NCBI GenBank assembly: GCA_950295325.1
Contig: OX485803.1
Coordinates: forward strand, 23,374,001 to 23,438,000
DNA from: Polytrichum commune
Lineage: Eukaryota; Streptophyta; Polytrichopsida; Polytrichales; Polytrichaceae
Direction of reading: 5' to 3'
Length of the DNA: 64,000 bases
The notes below the pieces were generated by a model. That model ran no database searches. It was not told the origin of the DNA and was given only the letters and a program-made list of their open reading frames with translations. Position numbers and translations under genes: made by a program. Within the stretch, counting starts at the first letter, position 1. Each line of letters starts with the position of its first letter. Positions 49,301-62,710 of this stretch are shown one piece after another.

Positions 49301-52300
49301 CGATATCACATACCCTCCACCTTCACAGCAGATTCATCAGTAAAAACTCAAGAGATTACTTCCAGAATCTGAGAGTATGGTATACTTCATGCATTGCAGA
49401 GTTTGACCCTCAAAGGTGCTCGTATACCTTCTGAAGCATACATGATAATACTTTGCACGAGACCCCATCAAATATCAATGTCAAATTTTACTTGAGGTCT
49501 ATGAGAGTGAAATTATATTCAGCCCAACCTCCTACAAAGAGGAAGTGAAGTTACAGTTACAGGTGATAATGGTGATGAGATATACGAGAGAAGTGTTAGA
49601 ATGCAAGTAATTCATATATTACCCCAAATCTCCCAATATTTGATTCTACATATATGCACGTTACAAATGGAGAAATACAACTGATAAATGAATCAAATAA
49701 GTTTCACTGAAAGGTTGCATGTTTAGAATTTAGTAAACCTCAAAATATGCTTCAGTAGAATTCAAGTCCAGCAAATTCTAATAGACTCGTGCAAAGTCAG
49801 TGAGTGAGCTTACTTTTGATCCAAGCACGAGTGAAAGTTTTGCTGGGAGGACACTTTGGATGATTGAGGGAGTTATAGAGAATGACTGCGATGCAATAGC
49901 AAATACAAGGATAAGATGACTATTCAAATTGGAGTGAAGAAGCAGGTCCTTATCAACCGGCATTGTAGTTTATGTTTCTTTCCAAAAAAAAATTACACAA
50001 AATTTACAGAGAAAGAGAGAAAGATTTCTAATTCTTTCTTCTCTCCTACAAATATTAAATATTATATAAAATATAAAACATAATGAATCAAAGAAAATTC
50101 ACATTAACTTGTCACAAGATTTTCTTTGATAATGACCCAACATACCATAGGAGCCGTCATCTTCCCGGCGCCAGTACCGCTGAAATACTAAATCCCGAGG
50201 CTTCATGCGCCTGCACTAATTTCAAACAGGTCACAAATATTACGACATTGCAGATACAAAAAAAAAAATTCCAACTCAGGCATCAGCAACTTCATCTCCA
50301 TCCAGTTAGTGTGCTTCCTTCACACATCTCTTTGTTCACCCATTTTCAAAGAAATGTGAAAAATTTGATGTAAATGGGGCTTTTAGGATGTCGGCATCTT
50401 CCAAGGTTAATCTGGGGTCTAGGGATCCCATTCCAAGGTCATTTTGGGCAAAAGAGATGATTTCGATGGGAAATTTGTTGAACAAGCATGTCCGTCTTCC
50501 TTGGAGAATTCCATGATAGGATGGCTATGCTTTTAAGGTAACATTAAGTCTACAGGCAATATTACTTGATTGGAAATAGAAGGAAAGGAATTGAAAAAAA
50601 ATTAAAAAATGGGCACAACAAACGTACCTTGGAAGCCAGTGAGAATGGAACTGTTTGTGGACTATGTCAGTGTGTCCATGCAGGTGCTCTATGACTCGGC
50701 CGCGTAGAAAGCAGAAGTCCCATCTGCATTCCCTTTGGTGGTTAATAGTGTTGAACTAATATAACCTTATTCTGATACCACTCGGGTATACATAAGGAGG
50801 TTTTTCATTCTTTTGATACTGGTAGGTACGGGTACTTGAGAATATTTTTGTTTTTGTACCATTCGGGTCTATATACCATGTCCTACCTAGATAAAACAAC
50901 ATCCTAGTACCAATTTGGTATTAGGATGGCATTGACCCGATCAACAACTTGGATATATACAGTATTACCCAGTAGTTGACTGGTATTACAATTTTGATAC
51001 AAGTCAGCCTTTAGTAAATTTTCTTTGGGTCGGTTGGAACTGAAAGGATCTGTCCTTCATTTTATTAATGATGATAAGACGGGTCACGCCCTTAACCGTT
51101 GAGAGTGAAATCGAGGTTCTTTGATGCCCTTATAATATTTTGCATTGATACCATGCATTCACCTGTATACCGATCCAACATTGGTTTAAAGCTACTGGCG
51201 TCTTTAATGAACTGATGCTTAATTTGCAGTAGACTGGAATGCGATGGTCCAAAACTTACTCAGCACGTGAATCGCCAAGCGCCATGACTAACTCAAAAAC
51301 ACTTGCACACGAGGCCTTCACCACTCCGACGGCCATGAGTGCTGGGGGGTCCACTCCCCGCAGCTGAATTATCCAAAAAAACAAAAAACAAAAAAGCAAA
51401 GAAAACATATTAGGTACCCTCAAAACCATGATCATCTTGATTGTGTCTCATGTGTGCATAATATCCTTTTAAAGGTTTTTGATGTACATGGGCATAAACC
51501 CTGTTCAGGTTAAGTTAGTTTCAAATTATGTTCAAGAAAGATTATGGGCAGTATTGCAGGTCCAGAAATTGGGTTGATGTATAGGTGCTTTCTTTCATTG
51601 AGTTTGCTGATGAGATTGCTTTCCAGGACTGGGGGTGTGTTTATAAGGGGTGCATGACAATTTTGTATAAATTCCCAACAACTATTGAAATAATATTTAT
51701 TTGTTCTATGATGTTGAATCCGTATGTAGCACAACCTATTAAAAAGAGGAAGCAAAAAATAAAGTCATATGTGACCATGGTGATTAGATATATGTGGTAT
51801 GTATTTGAGTTTAGGTTTAAGTGATTAGATATATGTGGTAAGCTCAGATTCTCCTACATTCATTTTACAAATATGTAAGCTCAGATTTTTAAAAGGAAAA
51901 TAGTTAAATAGGCTAATAATATCAATAAGTGACCTTAGTCCCCTCCGTACCATGCCTTAAGGCCCAGTATAATTGCAACACAAGTCCTTTTCAAAGGTTA
52001 GAAATTTCAATTTACCTTGTCCAGAAAATTGTCATCGCCATCCGAGGTCTCCTTAAACAGACGCAATCCTGAGAATCACATTGGTAGACTCACATATAAG
52101 TGCGGCAGAGTAAACAAGATATTGGGACCCATCCAGAATTAAAATTTCACATTTACTTTCTCTACTTAATTTTTGTCAGTTCCAGTTGTTTTGGAATCCC
52201 CACGTCCGTAACATAGTGATCTATCTATCTATCTATCTATCTATCTATATATATATATATATATATCACCTCGTACTCATGTAACACTCTTAACCATGGA

Positions 52301-55300
52301 CTGCTTATTGGACAATCCACACACAGAATCACGAATTTATTTTGCTTCTGGAAGTCTAATACGACACACACCGTTCTTGCATCCAAAAATCTGCCATGGT
52401 GAAGATGCGACCACATCAGGAGATGCATCTTTTGCAAGCAGTGCACCAGTCCAGTCCACCTTATTTGCCTCCGGCAGATCTGGACAAATGATAAATCAAC
52501 ATTGTATATTACAACAACGCTGGTCCAAGGCTTAAAGTTGAATTTGTGTTCAAAGTGAAGAATATACATATCCTTGTAAGTATCCATGTTCAAACAACAC
52601 TTACAAGTACAGTGACCAGTGAACCATGAAATAAGAATCAACAGAGATGGTTAATACAAAGTTCATGGAGTTGCATACTCAATACAAAGCAATCAAAAGG
52701 ATGATATCAAAAACTAGAATGGAAAACAACACAAAACATACATGCAGCAATAGCCAAATGATGACAACCAATCGACCAGGGGCCATTTAACACCACATAT
52801 TGATTTTTTGCATTCAATTGAAAAAGTCCATTCAATAGTAGACCGACCTGCTTGAAGTGAACTTGTTGAATTCTCTCGATATAAGCCCTCTCCGGACCCA
52901 TCCCGTACAAGTCCACTTCCTCTTCTCCCTGAGCGTCTGCAACATTCCAATAAAGTTATCTGTAAAGTCTCCAGGTCAAATTCCAGGAGAGTTAGCTAAA
53001 TGAGTTTGAGAGCTTATGAAAAAAGTATTATAAAGGATCAAATTGACATGCTAAAAGAGTGGGGCCAGGTTATGAAAAAAAAAAATTGCTTCCTAGCTTG
53101 TCATACTAGGATCATTGGACCAAGCTAGCCTTGCATAGGCCAGGCTGGAATTCAAGGTGGCGGATCTTTTGGGTTAAACCCTATTCTAGATCCCAAAGAG
53201 TAAAAGAATTGATCTTGGTTTTTTTGAAATTGAAGGAGAACGTCCAAGGAATTCAGGCTCCAACACAAGATACTCTGACGAGTGCTTAAAAGAAAAGTAC
53301 CTGAAAGTGGCACCAAACTCCTACATATATATGTAAACACAGACTGTTTGCAAATCATTTGGTGTTTCTCTATATAACATTTGCTTCGTAATGCACCTTG
53401 AAATGTTGACAATCAGTGGCCCCTTGTTTCATGAGCTCTAATGCCCTAAATCTTCCATTAAAAGACTATCATGTGGTAATACCTGAGATTATGAAATCGC
53501 TTTCGTCCTCCTGCTGTTGGAAGAAATGTTTTATTGTTCCCAGGTGGCTGTGCCTGCACAACCACCCACAGACAGTTAATCACCAGAACAAGACACTTAC
53601 TGACCAATCTGACTAAGTGAAAAGAGCACCTCTTCCCACATAAGTACCTAGAGTATAAACTGTAGAACCACTGACTATTTTTCAGGATGGACGCATTCTC
53701 ATAGGATTTTTTGCACAGTGTTGCTCAAAGTATTACTAACTTAGGAAATGAACCTGATTAGCTTGCAAGATTCCAGATTACTTGGCTACAAATATACACA
53801 ATTCCAACTACATGTAGTTGGGGACATGGGAGGCAGTTCAGGTTCTTGATTATTCAGTATCAACCAATGTACCATTTGGGGTCATTAGTTCAGGGAGCAC
53901 ATTAATATGTAAAACGTCAATAGCAACAACCGATGAGAGCAAGGGACAATCAAGGCTGACAATGTAGTATTTCTGGTGTTAACTAGTGATTATATGTCGT
54001 ATATTAAAGATTTGCTTTGGTTATTGAATTGTTTCTTGCATGCCTCAACTTTACATTGTTACAATCTTGGAACTTCCTAGACCTTACTTGAACACAATGT
54101 ACATGAGGGCAAGGGAAGACCCAAGAAATGCATAACTTGGGAAGGAAGAAAAAGAGGAGAAATATACACGGAAGGAGGAGGCAAGGAAGGAGAGGATATG
54201 AATGAGAGGGAAGCTGAAAGTTTACTTTTTTTTGTTAGACTATATGTGGTCATCTTTCCAATGACGTGGCACCTCTACAAACTCTTCATTCTCTAAAAAC
54301 TTATGGGATGTTTTTAAAGGGGGTCCACTATTGAAAGGAGAGGTGAAATAAAGTTACAACATACCCGCTGGCTCTCGGCAGCCTCCCTGAATGCTCGCAT
54401 CCACTTCGCAGCATCCTCTGCACTTCGGACGCCAAACTACAAACATTTGTGACCACAAAAGGTAAGTAAAAAAGAAACTCATCTATAAATACTTGAAATA
54501 ATTGCATTCTCTGTGCAATTAAAGAGTCATCAACAATATGCCTCATCTATTCTCTCGAAGTTTTATTTCTCCTAACTTAACCTATTAGCAACATTTCATC
54601 TGCTGATGTGGGACATGCAATTAAAAAATTCCTCACCCGGATTTTGGCCTCATGTACGTATGGGTCGTTCAAGCTGAACATGAATAGGACCTGCACAACA
54701 CAACATGCAGACAAAACAAGGTCTTGACAACATATTCGCCATAGCCATCTCCATCCGCTTTGTCTTCGTGCTCACAAAATGCGCCCTAAAATTCATAAAT
54801 CTTTATATTGCAAAACCACAACATAATCAAACAATCTGAGAATGCAATGCCCGTGTGTCATCTCTGTTGCCATATAATACAACATGATTTCATAATTTGT
54901 GTATTCTCCGGAAGATTTGCAATTATAATTTGTGTGGGAGGTTAATAATTCCATGGCTAAGCTATGAAGGTGGAAGGTTAGGTATGTGTGTTTGGAGCGT
55001 ACTCGGCCATGGATGGCATCACGGCCGTGGTCAAACACACGAGTATCCGGGTCGATGATCCCTGACTTGATTGGAACCTGTAAGAAACAGCAAACATCTG
55101 AGCAACTTCTAATAAACTTTTTCAAAATCTGGTAGAGAGAAGGCTCATCAGTTGAAAAACAGGTGAATAATGAAACCATTCACCACACCCACATGGAAAA
55201 GGCACACACATAAACGTAGCCAGCCATGCCTTCTACTTGCATGCATGATATTTTGCACAATAAAATCTAGAACTAATGTATGTGGCCCTATCATGGGCGC

Positions 55301-56060
55301 TTCCAACTTCACAAACATCTTTGGCAGTTGGATCAGATGTGGAATTGTCTAATCTAATTAGCAGATGCGAATCACTCAGGTTGTCATTTTAAGTTTCATG
55401 AGATTCAAAATATTTAGGAGGTCAAAGTGAAGATCCTTTTTCTTTTTAGTAATTACACAGCCCCCCCTACCCAGTGGTCTTCAATATTGAGCCTAGAATG
55501 GTTGATACATTTTGACCACATAGTCCAATATCATAGTAAAACGTGTCCTTTTGGCGTCCATTCTTAACTACAAGCCTTGCCATGTACCACTCAAACATAG
55601 GTGTCTCATTGAAAAGAGTGATAACATACCATGACCACCAATGAGCTGGTTTTGTAACTATTTTAAAGCACACATGTCTATCTATTACAAAAACCTCACT
55701 CCCCTGAGCTTACTAAACCTGACTGCACATGTGAGAGGGCCACGTGTTATTTGGAATGCAATTTGATGTTCAAATAAATAGTGTTAATATTCATGAATAC
55801 TGCCCCCCCTAGAGAGTCATTCAATGAATAAGGAAATCTCAAGTTTGATCGTTAATAAGTATTGCAGGTGGTAAAATTTTAAGGAAAGAAAGTGGTAGAG
55901 TTAGTACCTCATTTTTTGATCTGGGTTTCTCTTTGTAAGAACTCGCTCGATTTCCGGCAAGAATTATGTACCGTTTCCTCGGATGGTTTAAACGCAATTT
56001 GTTGGAGCTCAAGTAGTACACCGATCCCTCCATCCTCACTCCACCACCACCATACTCCAT
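43354..56060 (-). CDS. EDR2-like protein: PH, START and DUF1336 domains, 779 aa, 22 coding exons
   Basis: Exons in gene order: 55908-56060, 55003-55077, 54637-54690, 54365-54436, 53483-53553, 52848-52936, 52372-52479, 52016-52068, 51260-51363, 50628-50723, 50146-50210, 49814-49885, 49162-49320, 47657-47976, 46956-47025, 46250-46419, 45849-45968, 45565-45615, 45243-45386, 44757-44852, 44091-44192 and 43354-43449. All phases close, from ATG at 56060 to TAG at 43354. Residues about 8-118 are a PH domain, ending in AEDAAKWMRAFREAA. Residues about 195-395 are START, with PWQIFGCKNGLRLFKE, AEWDFCF, GHTDIVHKQ, PRDLVFQRYWRREDDGSY and VAAIREL. An acidic linker follows. DUF1336 runs from about 555 (WDMADPATFLIRG) through YRNSRFKL, GSWIVKQSVGK, LDIDIGSS and VIEMAFLIQANTEEELPE. 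The domain order and length match the At5g35180-type branch of the EDR2 family, lipid-binding proteins; in EDR2 itself the role is negative control of cell death. The function here is inferred from family. Confidence 0.93.
45705..45773. repeat. Compound (ATCC)n(ATAC)n(AAAC)n microsatellite in an intron
   Basis: Successive tetranucleotide blocks inside the intron between exons 45565-45615 and 45849-45968 of the EDR2-like gene. Confidence 0.9.
52219..52266. repeat. (CTAT)n(AT)n microsatellite in an intron
   Basis: Tetranucleotide then dinucleotide run in the intron next to exon 52372-52479 of the EDR2-like gene. Confidence 0.9.
55250..55645 (+). repeat. Dispersed repeat in intron 1 of the EDR2-like gene
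   Basis: GTGGCCCTATCATGGGCGCTT, GTCATTTTAAGTTTCA, AGGAGGTCAAAGTGAAGAT, ACGTGTCCTTTTGGCGTCC and ACTACAAGCCTTG occur in the same order in a copy at about 62200-62710. It lies in the intron between the first two coding exons. The class is unknown; no ends with target duplication were found. Confidence 0.7.
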
Positions 56061-57640
56061 TTTGACCTAATTAGCTCCAAAACCTGGCCCCCTCAATTCT
56101 TCATTCCAATGACTACCTAACAGTGCTCTTACAAATCCAGAATGTGCTCATTACTGCCTGAGCATCCCCACCCTCGTTTCCGCTCCGCAACGGGTCGAAT
56201 TTCAGAATGTGACGAGAGAGTGATGTACCTAAGCTCCCTTAACTCTTTGATTTGTGATTGATTTTTGCAGGAAGATAAACTGCACCTCCCTGCAAAAAAA
56301 AATAAAAAATTACATATGAGTTTAACCCTAAGCAACTCAACCCCATCATTCACAACACCTGGAAAATTAGTGGAATATTCTCTCAATATACAATTATTCC
56401 AAAGGAATATTTGGTCCACTACACTTGAATGCCAAATCACTCTAGATGGTCTCGCGTGTGAGCGGGGTGAGATCCATAACATTGTTAAGATTGTTGCAGC
56501 CCAGAAAGCAGAGAGAAGGTGACTACACTACAAACCCAACCATCTAAAGCCAGAACTACAAAAGTTGAGTTGAGACAAGCTGGAATTAACATCCAAACAT
56601 CTGCAGATTCTACGTTCCTACCAGCATAGATACTTAGAGCCATTGCCAAAAGAAAATTAAATCTACTTTGGGAGAAAATTCAAAGTTTTGGAAACTTAGA
56701 CAAACCCTTTCAAGATCTCGTTACTATCACCAGAGAGCAGAGAGCTGGGTCGGTGGAGAACAGAAGTACTGCATAGAAATGGGATATGTTCTAGCTCTTC
56801 AAAGATGAGTTTATTTACCCTTTCCAAGTGTTTTTGCATCTCAGTCTTGAGGTAATTAACTTAGAGACTGAAAACCCACACAATAATCTACTCCCATCAT
56901 CACAGTTATGGTTATTTGGCACTTCACTTCAAGAGAACAAGACGTAAATGGGAATGTGATTACTTTAAGAAACATTTGCACGTACCCTAGATTCCCACAG
57001 AAATTCTTGTTCTAAGTTTCCAAGAGATTTTTGAATCCCAGGATGCAGAAAATGGAAAACCCACCTTCAGATGTCGACTGCCTGCAATACCACATACGGA
57101 AGTAACTTCTCTTAGACGAACTGCTTATCCATGTTGTAATTAATTCGACAAGAAACCCACCCAGAATTGCACATCCTCAATCGATTCCTGCTAACAATAA
57201 TAAATTACTCGATAAAGTTATCTCGACAGTCTCAGTACCACTATGGTCGTGATTGTAGCAGCCCAAATGGAGAGCTCATGAACATACTAGAAAAGAAACC
57301 CATCCATTCCACTTCAAAAGGATTGAAGATACAACGATCACATCAAGAAAAATCAAACAAGAACAAAGAATAAAAATGCACACCCTCCAGATCCCTGCAC
57401 ATAATTCTCTAATACGAGGATGATTTTCAGGAAATTCGTTTTTCCATCTTTGGCATTGAAACCCCCACCTTAAAAGGTGACGAATACTGTCCTTCCTTGA
57501 ACCGGAAAGACCTCAAATAAAAAACCCAGTACTTAGATGATGTTGTGATGAGTTTGGAAGCGATTTGTTAATCCGAGAAGCAGAAGGGATGAGGACTGAG
57601 CGAGTTACCTGGAATGTGGGAATAAGTTGGCGATAGGGAG
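56061..57640 (-). other. 5' UTR and leader intron of the EDR2-like gene
   Basis: On the minus strand an acceptor-like CTAATTAG lies just before AAAATGG at the start codon. A donor-like CCAG followed by GTAACTCG lies at about 57606. Together they suggest a leader intron of about 1.5 kb with a short first exon near 57610-57700. Other leader exons are possible. The ORFs at 56129-56522 and 57167-57373 are not recognised. Confidence 0.45.
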
Positions 57641-57807
57641 ATGCACCGGCAGTGGAGTGTTGTTGGAACGGGAGAGAGTCTAGGGACCAGCCCAGGCGAC
57701 AAGTGGACACATGACACGTGGGTCAAAGCGGACACCGTCAGTGCAGTCCACGTGGCAGGATAGCTGGACAACAGAACAGGGTGGAGATGTGGGCACCCTG
57801 GCAACAA
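57641..57807 (-). promoter_or_regulatory. Probable promoter of the EDR2-like gene with two G-boxes
   Basis: Two perfect CACGTG palindromes lie 34 bp apart at 57715-57720 and 57749-57754, the second within CCACGTGG. The sequence is GC-richer than its surroundings and is upstream of the gene on the minus strand. G-boxes are bound by plant bZIP and bHLH factors. The start site itself is not certain. Confidence 0.55.
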
Positions 57808-57810
57808 CTA

Positions 57811-57834
57811 TGTAGGTAGGTAGGTAGGTAGGTA
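57811..57834. repeat. (GTAG)n microsatellite
   Basis: GTAG tetranucleotide run just outside the putative EDR2-like promoter. Confidence 0.85.
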
Positions 57835-57944
57835 AGTTAAGCCCTTAGTAAATGCCTCATGTAAGCGGTCTTTATTGCGTCACCAATCTAATTGTGACAT
57901 CTAGAGTAGATAGGCCCGTTTCCGATTACCCCCACCCCCCTAAA

Positions 57945-57967
57945 ATATATATATATATATATATATA
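57945..57967. repeat. (TA)n microsatellite
   Basis: TA run in intergenic DNA. Confidence 0.85.
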
Positions 57968-60282
57968 AATCTTACTATATAGAGTCCCCTAAAGTCGTGA
58001 AGTTCCACACATGTAGCTGTCATTTTCTACAGTGATGGGGAAAAGTCTTGAAGAATCACACATGTACCCTTCACTTTCGACATGATGAAAAAAAAGAGTT
58101 AAAAGGTCATAGATTTGAGTTCCTTGAAAGAGACGCCCATAACCAATCACTGTAAGAGATTATGTGCCAAATTTGGAGAAGTATAAGGCGAGGCAATTTT
58201 TTCCTGTTAGGCAGGTATAAATCATGAGGATTGCAATTTTTTGGGTAATTTTATTCCTCAAATTGAAATTACTATGATATTTTGAAGCCAAAAGTTGGCC
58301 TAAACATATTGTCAAAGTGTAGAGTTTGCCATAACTACTCGTTTTGAGACGAATTCCTCCTCACTTTAGCACTCGAATCCACAGACATGTGTCATGGCAC
58401 TTTTAGTCCCAACCTAATCAAAAGACAATCCTAGCCTGATCGAAATTCCAATACCTTATAGACCCCTGATGGGGTCCTAATCAGGAATAGGTGGTTCGAC
58501 TCTAATTGTACTTAAGTTTTCAACGCCCAGTTATCAGAACTACCGTAGAGGGTTCTCTATTCTAACACAAAATATTTTTTTCCTCTCACATTTTGCCAAG
58601 TGCTCACATTTGCTATCTTTTTTATTTATCTGGCCCGAAAAAAATGGAAAATACATTTTGGCATATAACGATGAAATAGAGAGCCCTATATGGTAGGTTG
58701 ATCTATGCTATGAATATGGCTTGGGAGAGAAGCTTACCTTTAAAATTTTACAATAATTTAAAAACTTGGAATAAATTGTGATTTTTTTTGTTAAAATGTT
58801 GTGATATCAATTTCCAAACTTGTGAAAAATCATCCCAATATCACACATGTACTACACTTATGCAAAATTGCTTGAGTTATCAGAAATAGGTTTGTCTACT
58901 CCATATGTCATCCTCATAGTGTCAACAAGTGAGTGTGACGGTGCAAATACGGTGTAAGATACGAGAAAATTGAGAGCCACTATCTTAATCACATGCGGAA
59001 TTAAGTACAAACTAGCACCAACTTGGCCAATCATAGAAGCGGTGAAGAACGATGTAAGAATTGCTTAAGAAGAGCACCAACTTCGTCCAATCACAATGCC
59101 TGATCTAGGATCTCCTCACTCAACGAGGCGATGTAAGAAGTGTTCAACAAAAGGTCAACGATACCCTCATTCCAATAAAGATTCTCACGCACTGTAAGGT
59201 TGATTTTGTGGTGGCTTTCACCTACCGATCCAACAATAGTGGACATCTCTACCTGACGCCAAAAAACCCAATGTTGCAATGCACTTTGATGATTTATAGG
59301 GGCAAACAAATAATAAAAAAATAAAATGGTGGGAGTCTTTTTAACCTAATATTTGCTAACATAGGCTAGGTTTATTGAGTTTTTTCAAAAATGTTAAGGA
59401 ACTCATAATCAACAAAACCTATAGGGGTGTCAGTTTAAGGACCACTTACCTTAATATTGAGAAGTCCAAACAAAACTACCGAGAGCTTAACTTTTTACTG
59501 AGTGATACTAAATTCATGAATACATGCTCATTTACCATACAATTCAAGAAAAACGGTGCGTGCTCTATGACATCTATAGAATGATTGAAAATTTTGTATG
59601 CAACAATGCACAACTCCAGGATGAACAATGCCAATAATTTTAATGAATAATGACGATGCTATGAATAATATTTTAAAATAATAATGTTGGGATGAACAAT
59701 GCTTCTTAGATCTTCTGGTGGCACTAATTTCAAGGCATACATAAAATTGGTATCACCTTCAATAATTTCCCACACTCACTATTAACCCTCCCTCCCCCAC
59801 TAATTGGGGTAATAAGTGTAGTAACAAATATAAAGTATAGACCTTCAAGTGATTGAAACCTTTGATCTTAATCTCTACTATAACATCCATGCACTCATCA
59901 AATTAACACTTCACTTCCATTTTCCCCCATACCCATGCCTGTGCTCACAAATCCACACAACAAAGCATTGAGGCTTGGTGCATTTTCTACACGGTAGTAA
60001 ATGCTGAGTAGACTTTGGCACAGTTGATACTTTTTAAAGGACTTTTAACCCCACCGCGTAGTAATACTAAGGGAGTCAAGCATATATGCCTTAGGAGTTG
60101 TATCTTCTAAACAACCCATAAGTAAGTTGCTTACATGGTCCCTTTTGAGAGGTCCTTCTTCTCATTCTCTGGCAAAAGCACCCCTCGAATGCATACTTGC
60201 AATAGGCAAATGGATCACCTCGACCCCATTCTAATTAATGTAGAAGCGCCTATGGTGAACACTTTGAGCACTTACACAGTTC
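57968..60282. other. Intergenic DNA, no gene seen
   Basis: AT-rich with short ORFs only; no element ends recognised. Confidence 0.5.
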
Positions 60283-60291
60283 CTTCCTCAA

Positions 60292-61536
60292 GGAGGACGT
60301 TAAGTTCCACCTCCCCCCCAATGAACTTTTCGGGGGAGGTAGATTCGGGCAAGGGCAGCTACTCGTCCAGAAAATCCAATTTTTTTGGACCCGACCGAAA
60401 ACTGCTCCCTATCCGCTTGCCTGACTTTGAAAAAATCTTTGCCCTTGCATTCTTGAAGGCCACTTATCCACAAATCCCATACTAAGTGCACTTCACCTTC
60501 AAGGTTCAAAATCCAATATAGATGTCCATTGAGTTGATAAATAAGTGATTGGGATTTCATTTTCAAAGTGAAACCATCAATTAAGCATGTAAATAACTTG
60601 GAAGTCAAAAATATTTCAAAACCCTCATTAGCACTCAGGTTATAATTTTTGTGACTTACCATTGAAAGGGTCTTTGTCATTCTAAAATGGAATTAAAATT
60701 AATGATTTTTTTAGTATGTTAAATTATTATAATATTTTAGTTAATACCTTCTATTTTCACAAAGTTTTCATATGCATTGAAACTAATGGAGTGTGATTGA
60801 ATGTAATTGAGTCCAATTATCCTGATTGATTTGAATTAATTCCAATTAAATCAGGAAGCATGCTTACCAAATTAATTAAGCCTAATTAATTAAAATAACC
60901 AAATTAAGCCTAGTTAATTCCAGTAAACCTGGAATTAACTCCAGTAATTTTTAATTAATTAGGCTTAATTAATTTGGTAAGCATGCTTTCTGACTTAATT
61001 AGATTTAATTAGAATTAATCAAGATTAATTGGACTCAATTACATTCAATCACACTTAGTTAATTTAAATGCATATGAAAACTTTTTGAAAATAGAAGGTA
61101 TTAACTAAAATATTATCATATTTAACATACTAAAACAAATTATTAATTTTAATTCCATTTTAGAATGACAAAGACCCTGTCAATGGTAAGTCACAAAAAT
61201 CATAACCTCAGTGCTAATGAGGGTTTTGTAATATTTTTGACTTCCAAGTTAATTACATGCTTTATTGGCAGTTTCACATTGAAAATGAAATCCCAGTCAA
61301 TTGCTTATTGACTCAATGGAAGTGAACACATATATTGGATTTTGAACTCAATATGGGATTTGTAGATAAGTGGCCTTCAAGAATGCAAGGGCAATGGTTT
61401 TTTCGACATCGGAAGGGCATGCAACAATTTTTGGTCAGGTCCATAAAATCTGGATTTTCTGGACGGGCGGCTACCCCTGTCCGAATCTACCTCCCCCGAA
61501 AAGTTTGTGGGGGAGAGGGGGAACTTAACGTCCTCC
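60292..61536. mobile_element. Foldback element, 1245 bp, 9-bp target duplication (MULE-like)
   Basis: Two inverted arms of about 600 bp each (60292-60893 and 60946-61536) are separated by a loop of about 50 bp. The outer end is GGAGGACGTTAAGTTCC on the left, mirrored by GGAACTTAACGTCCTCC on the right. Near the loop the match includes GCATGCTTACCAAATTAATT and its inverse. CTTCCTCAA lies directly on both sides (60283-60291 and 61537-61545), a perfect 9-bp duplication as produced by Mutator-like transposases. No transposase is encoded. ORFs at 60135-60680 and 61335-61619 are arm sequence read as protein. Confidence 0.9.
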
Positions 61537-61545
61537 CTTCCTCAA

Positions 61546-62199
61546 CCCCAACCAAATTATCCAATGTTTTATTTGGCTTGGCAATTTTACGTTATAAGCC
61601 TATGAATGTGGAGATTTGATTGTTACTTAAAAATTGGCCAAATGAGTTTGAGAAATAGTAGGTTTAAAATCAAGAGTTTAGGTCAATTGCTGATCAATTT
61701 AGAGGAATATATGGAAATTACTTTAAGTTGATAAAGAAGATCTGCAAGAATATATATATATAAACCAACAGTAAACCGGTTGGACTTGAAAACTTTAGGA
61801 TGTTGATCGATTTTGCCCAAAATCTCCCAATTCATTGTTATGAGCACAATGGAATGAATATCACGTAAATCAAAGCATAATTTCTTTACACAATTCAAAC
61901 TCACAAACCTCATTTGACCCTTTCTAGTTACATAGCCCGCCCCCCTTCCTGGTCACTCTAAAGTGAACAGTGTTGATCGTTGAAGTTGTCTCTTTCAACC
62001 AAGGAGCTATGTTTTAAGCCTTTATTATAAATTATATAACAAGTGTTCATGTTGGAGTATGGAGTTGCCCACTTTGGAGGAAAGGTAGGTGTCGGAATTG
62101 GGGTCACCTATAGAGTTGGGCGCTTCTACCTTACTACACTTCTATCTTAAATTGTTGGGCTTGGAGGTAAACGTTCTCATGCTCGCTTCCTTTTACGAA
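61546..62199. other. Intergenic DNA, no gene seen
   Basis: No exon or element recognised. Confidence 0.5.
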
Positions 62200-62710
62200 T
62201 ATGCAATGTGGCCCTATTGTGGGCACTACCCAACTCTACAAAGAATAAGTTTGACCATTGGATTGGCCTACGAATCGTCTCGTCCAATTAGCAATTGTGA
62301 ATCATGCATATTGTCATTTCATACCACATATGGGCACTTGAACAAGAAATAGGGTATGTGGACATATTGAGGGCACTTCCAACTCCCCAACAATATTGGC
62401 CGTTGTATTGGATAAATTGTCCCACCTAGTAGCAATTGCCAATAATGGAGATTATCATTTCAAGTTCAAAACTGATGTTGAAATGCAAAAGTCATAGGAG
62501 GTCAATTCAGTGAAGATTTTCATCCTCCTTAAATGATCACATATGCCCTCCCAACTTTGTTAACAATTGAACCTAGAATATATATATATATATATCAAGC
62601 ACATGTACAATCTCATCGTAACACGTGTTCTTTTAGTGTCCGTCCTTGACTACAAGCCTTGTCTATATACCAATGAAATATAAGTATCCAATTAAGAAAA
62701 GTGGCCAAAT
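62200..62710 (+). repeat. Dispersed repeat, second copy of the 55250-55645 family
   Basis: Same landmark order as the intronic copy: ATGTGGCCCTATTGTGGGC, TATCATTTCAAGTTCA, AGGAGGTCAATTCAGTGAAG, ACGTGTTCTTTTAGTGTCC and ACTACAAGCCTTG. An internal segment near 62290-62400 is additional or duplicated here. A (TA)n run lies at 62578-62595. Confidence 0.7.

Noticed and set aside
52707-52950. Alternative frame (EEEVDLYGMGPERAYIERIQ) across exon 52848-52936 of the EDR2-like gene
   Set aside because: It looks protein-like and joins the upstream exon, but its end phase does not fit the START exon at 52372-52479; the other frame does.
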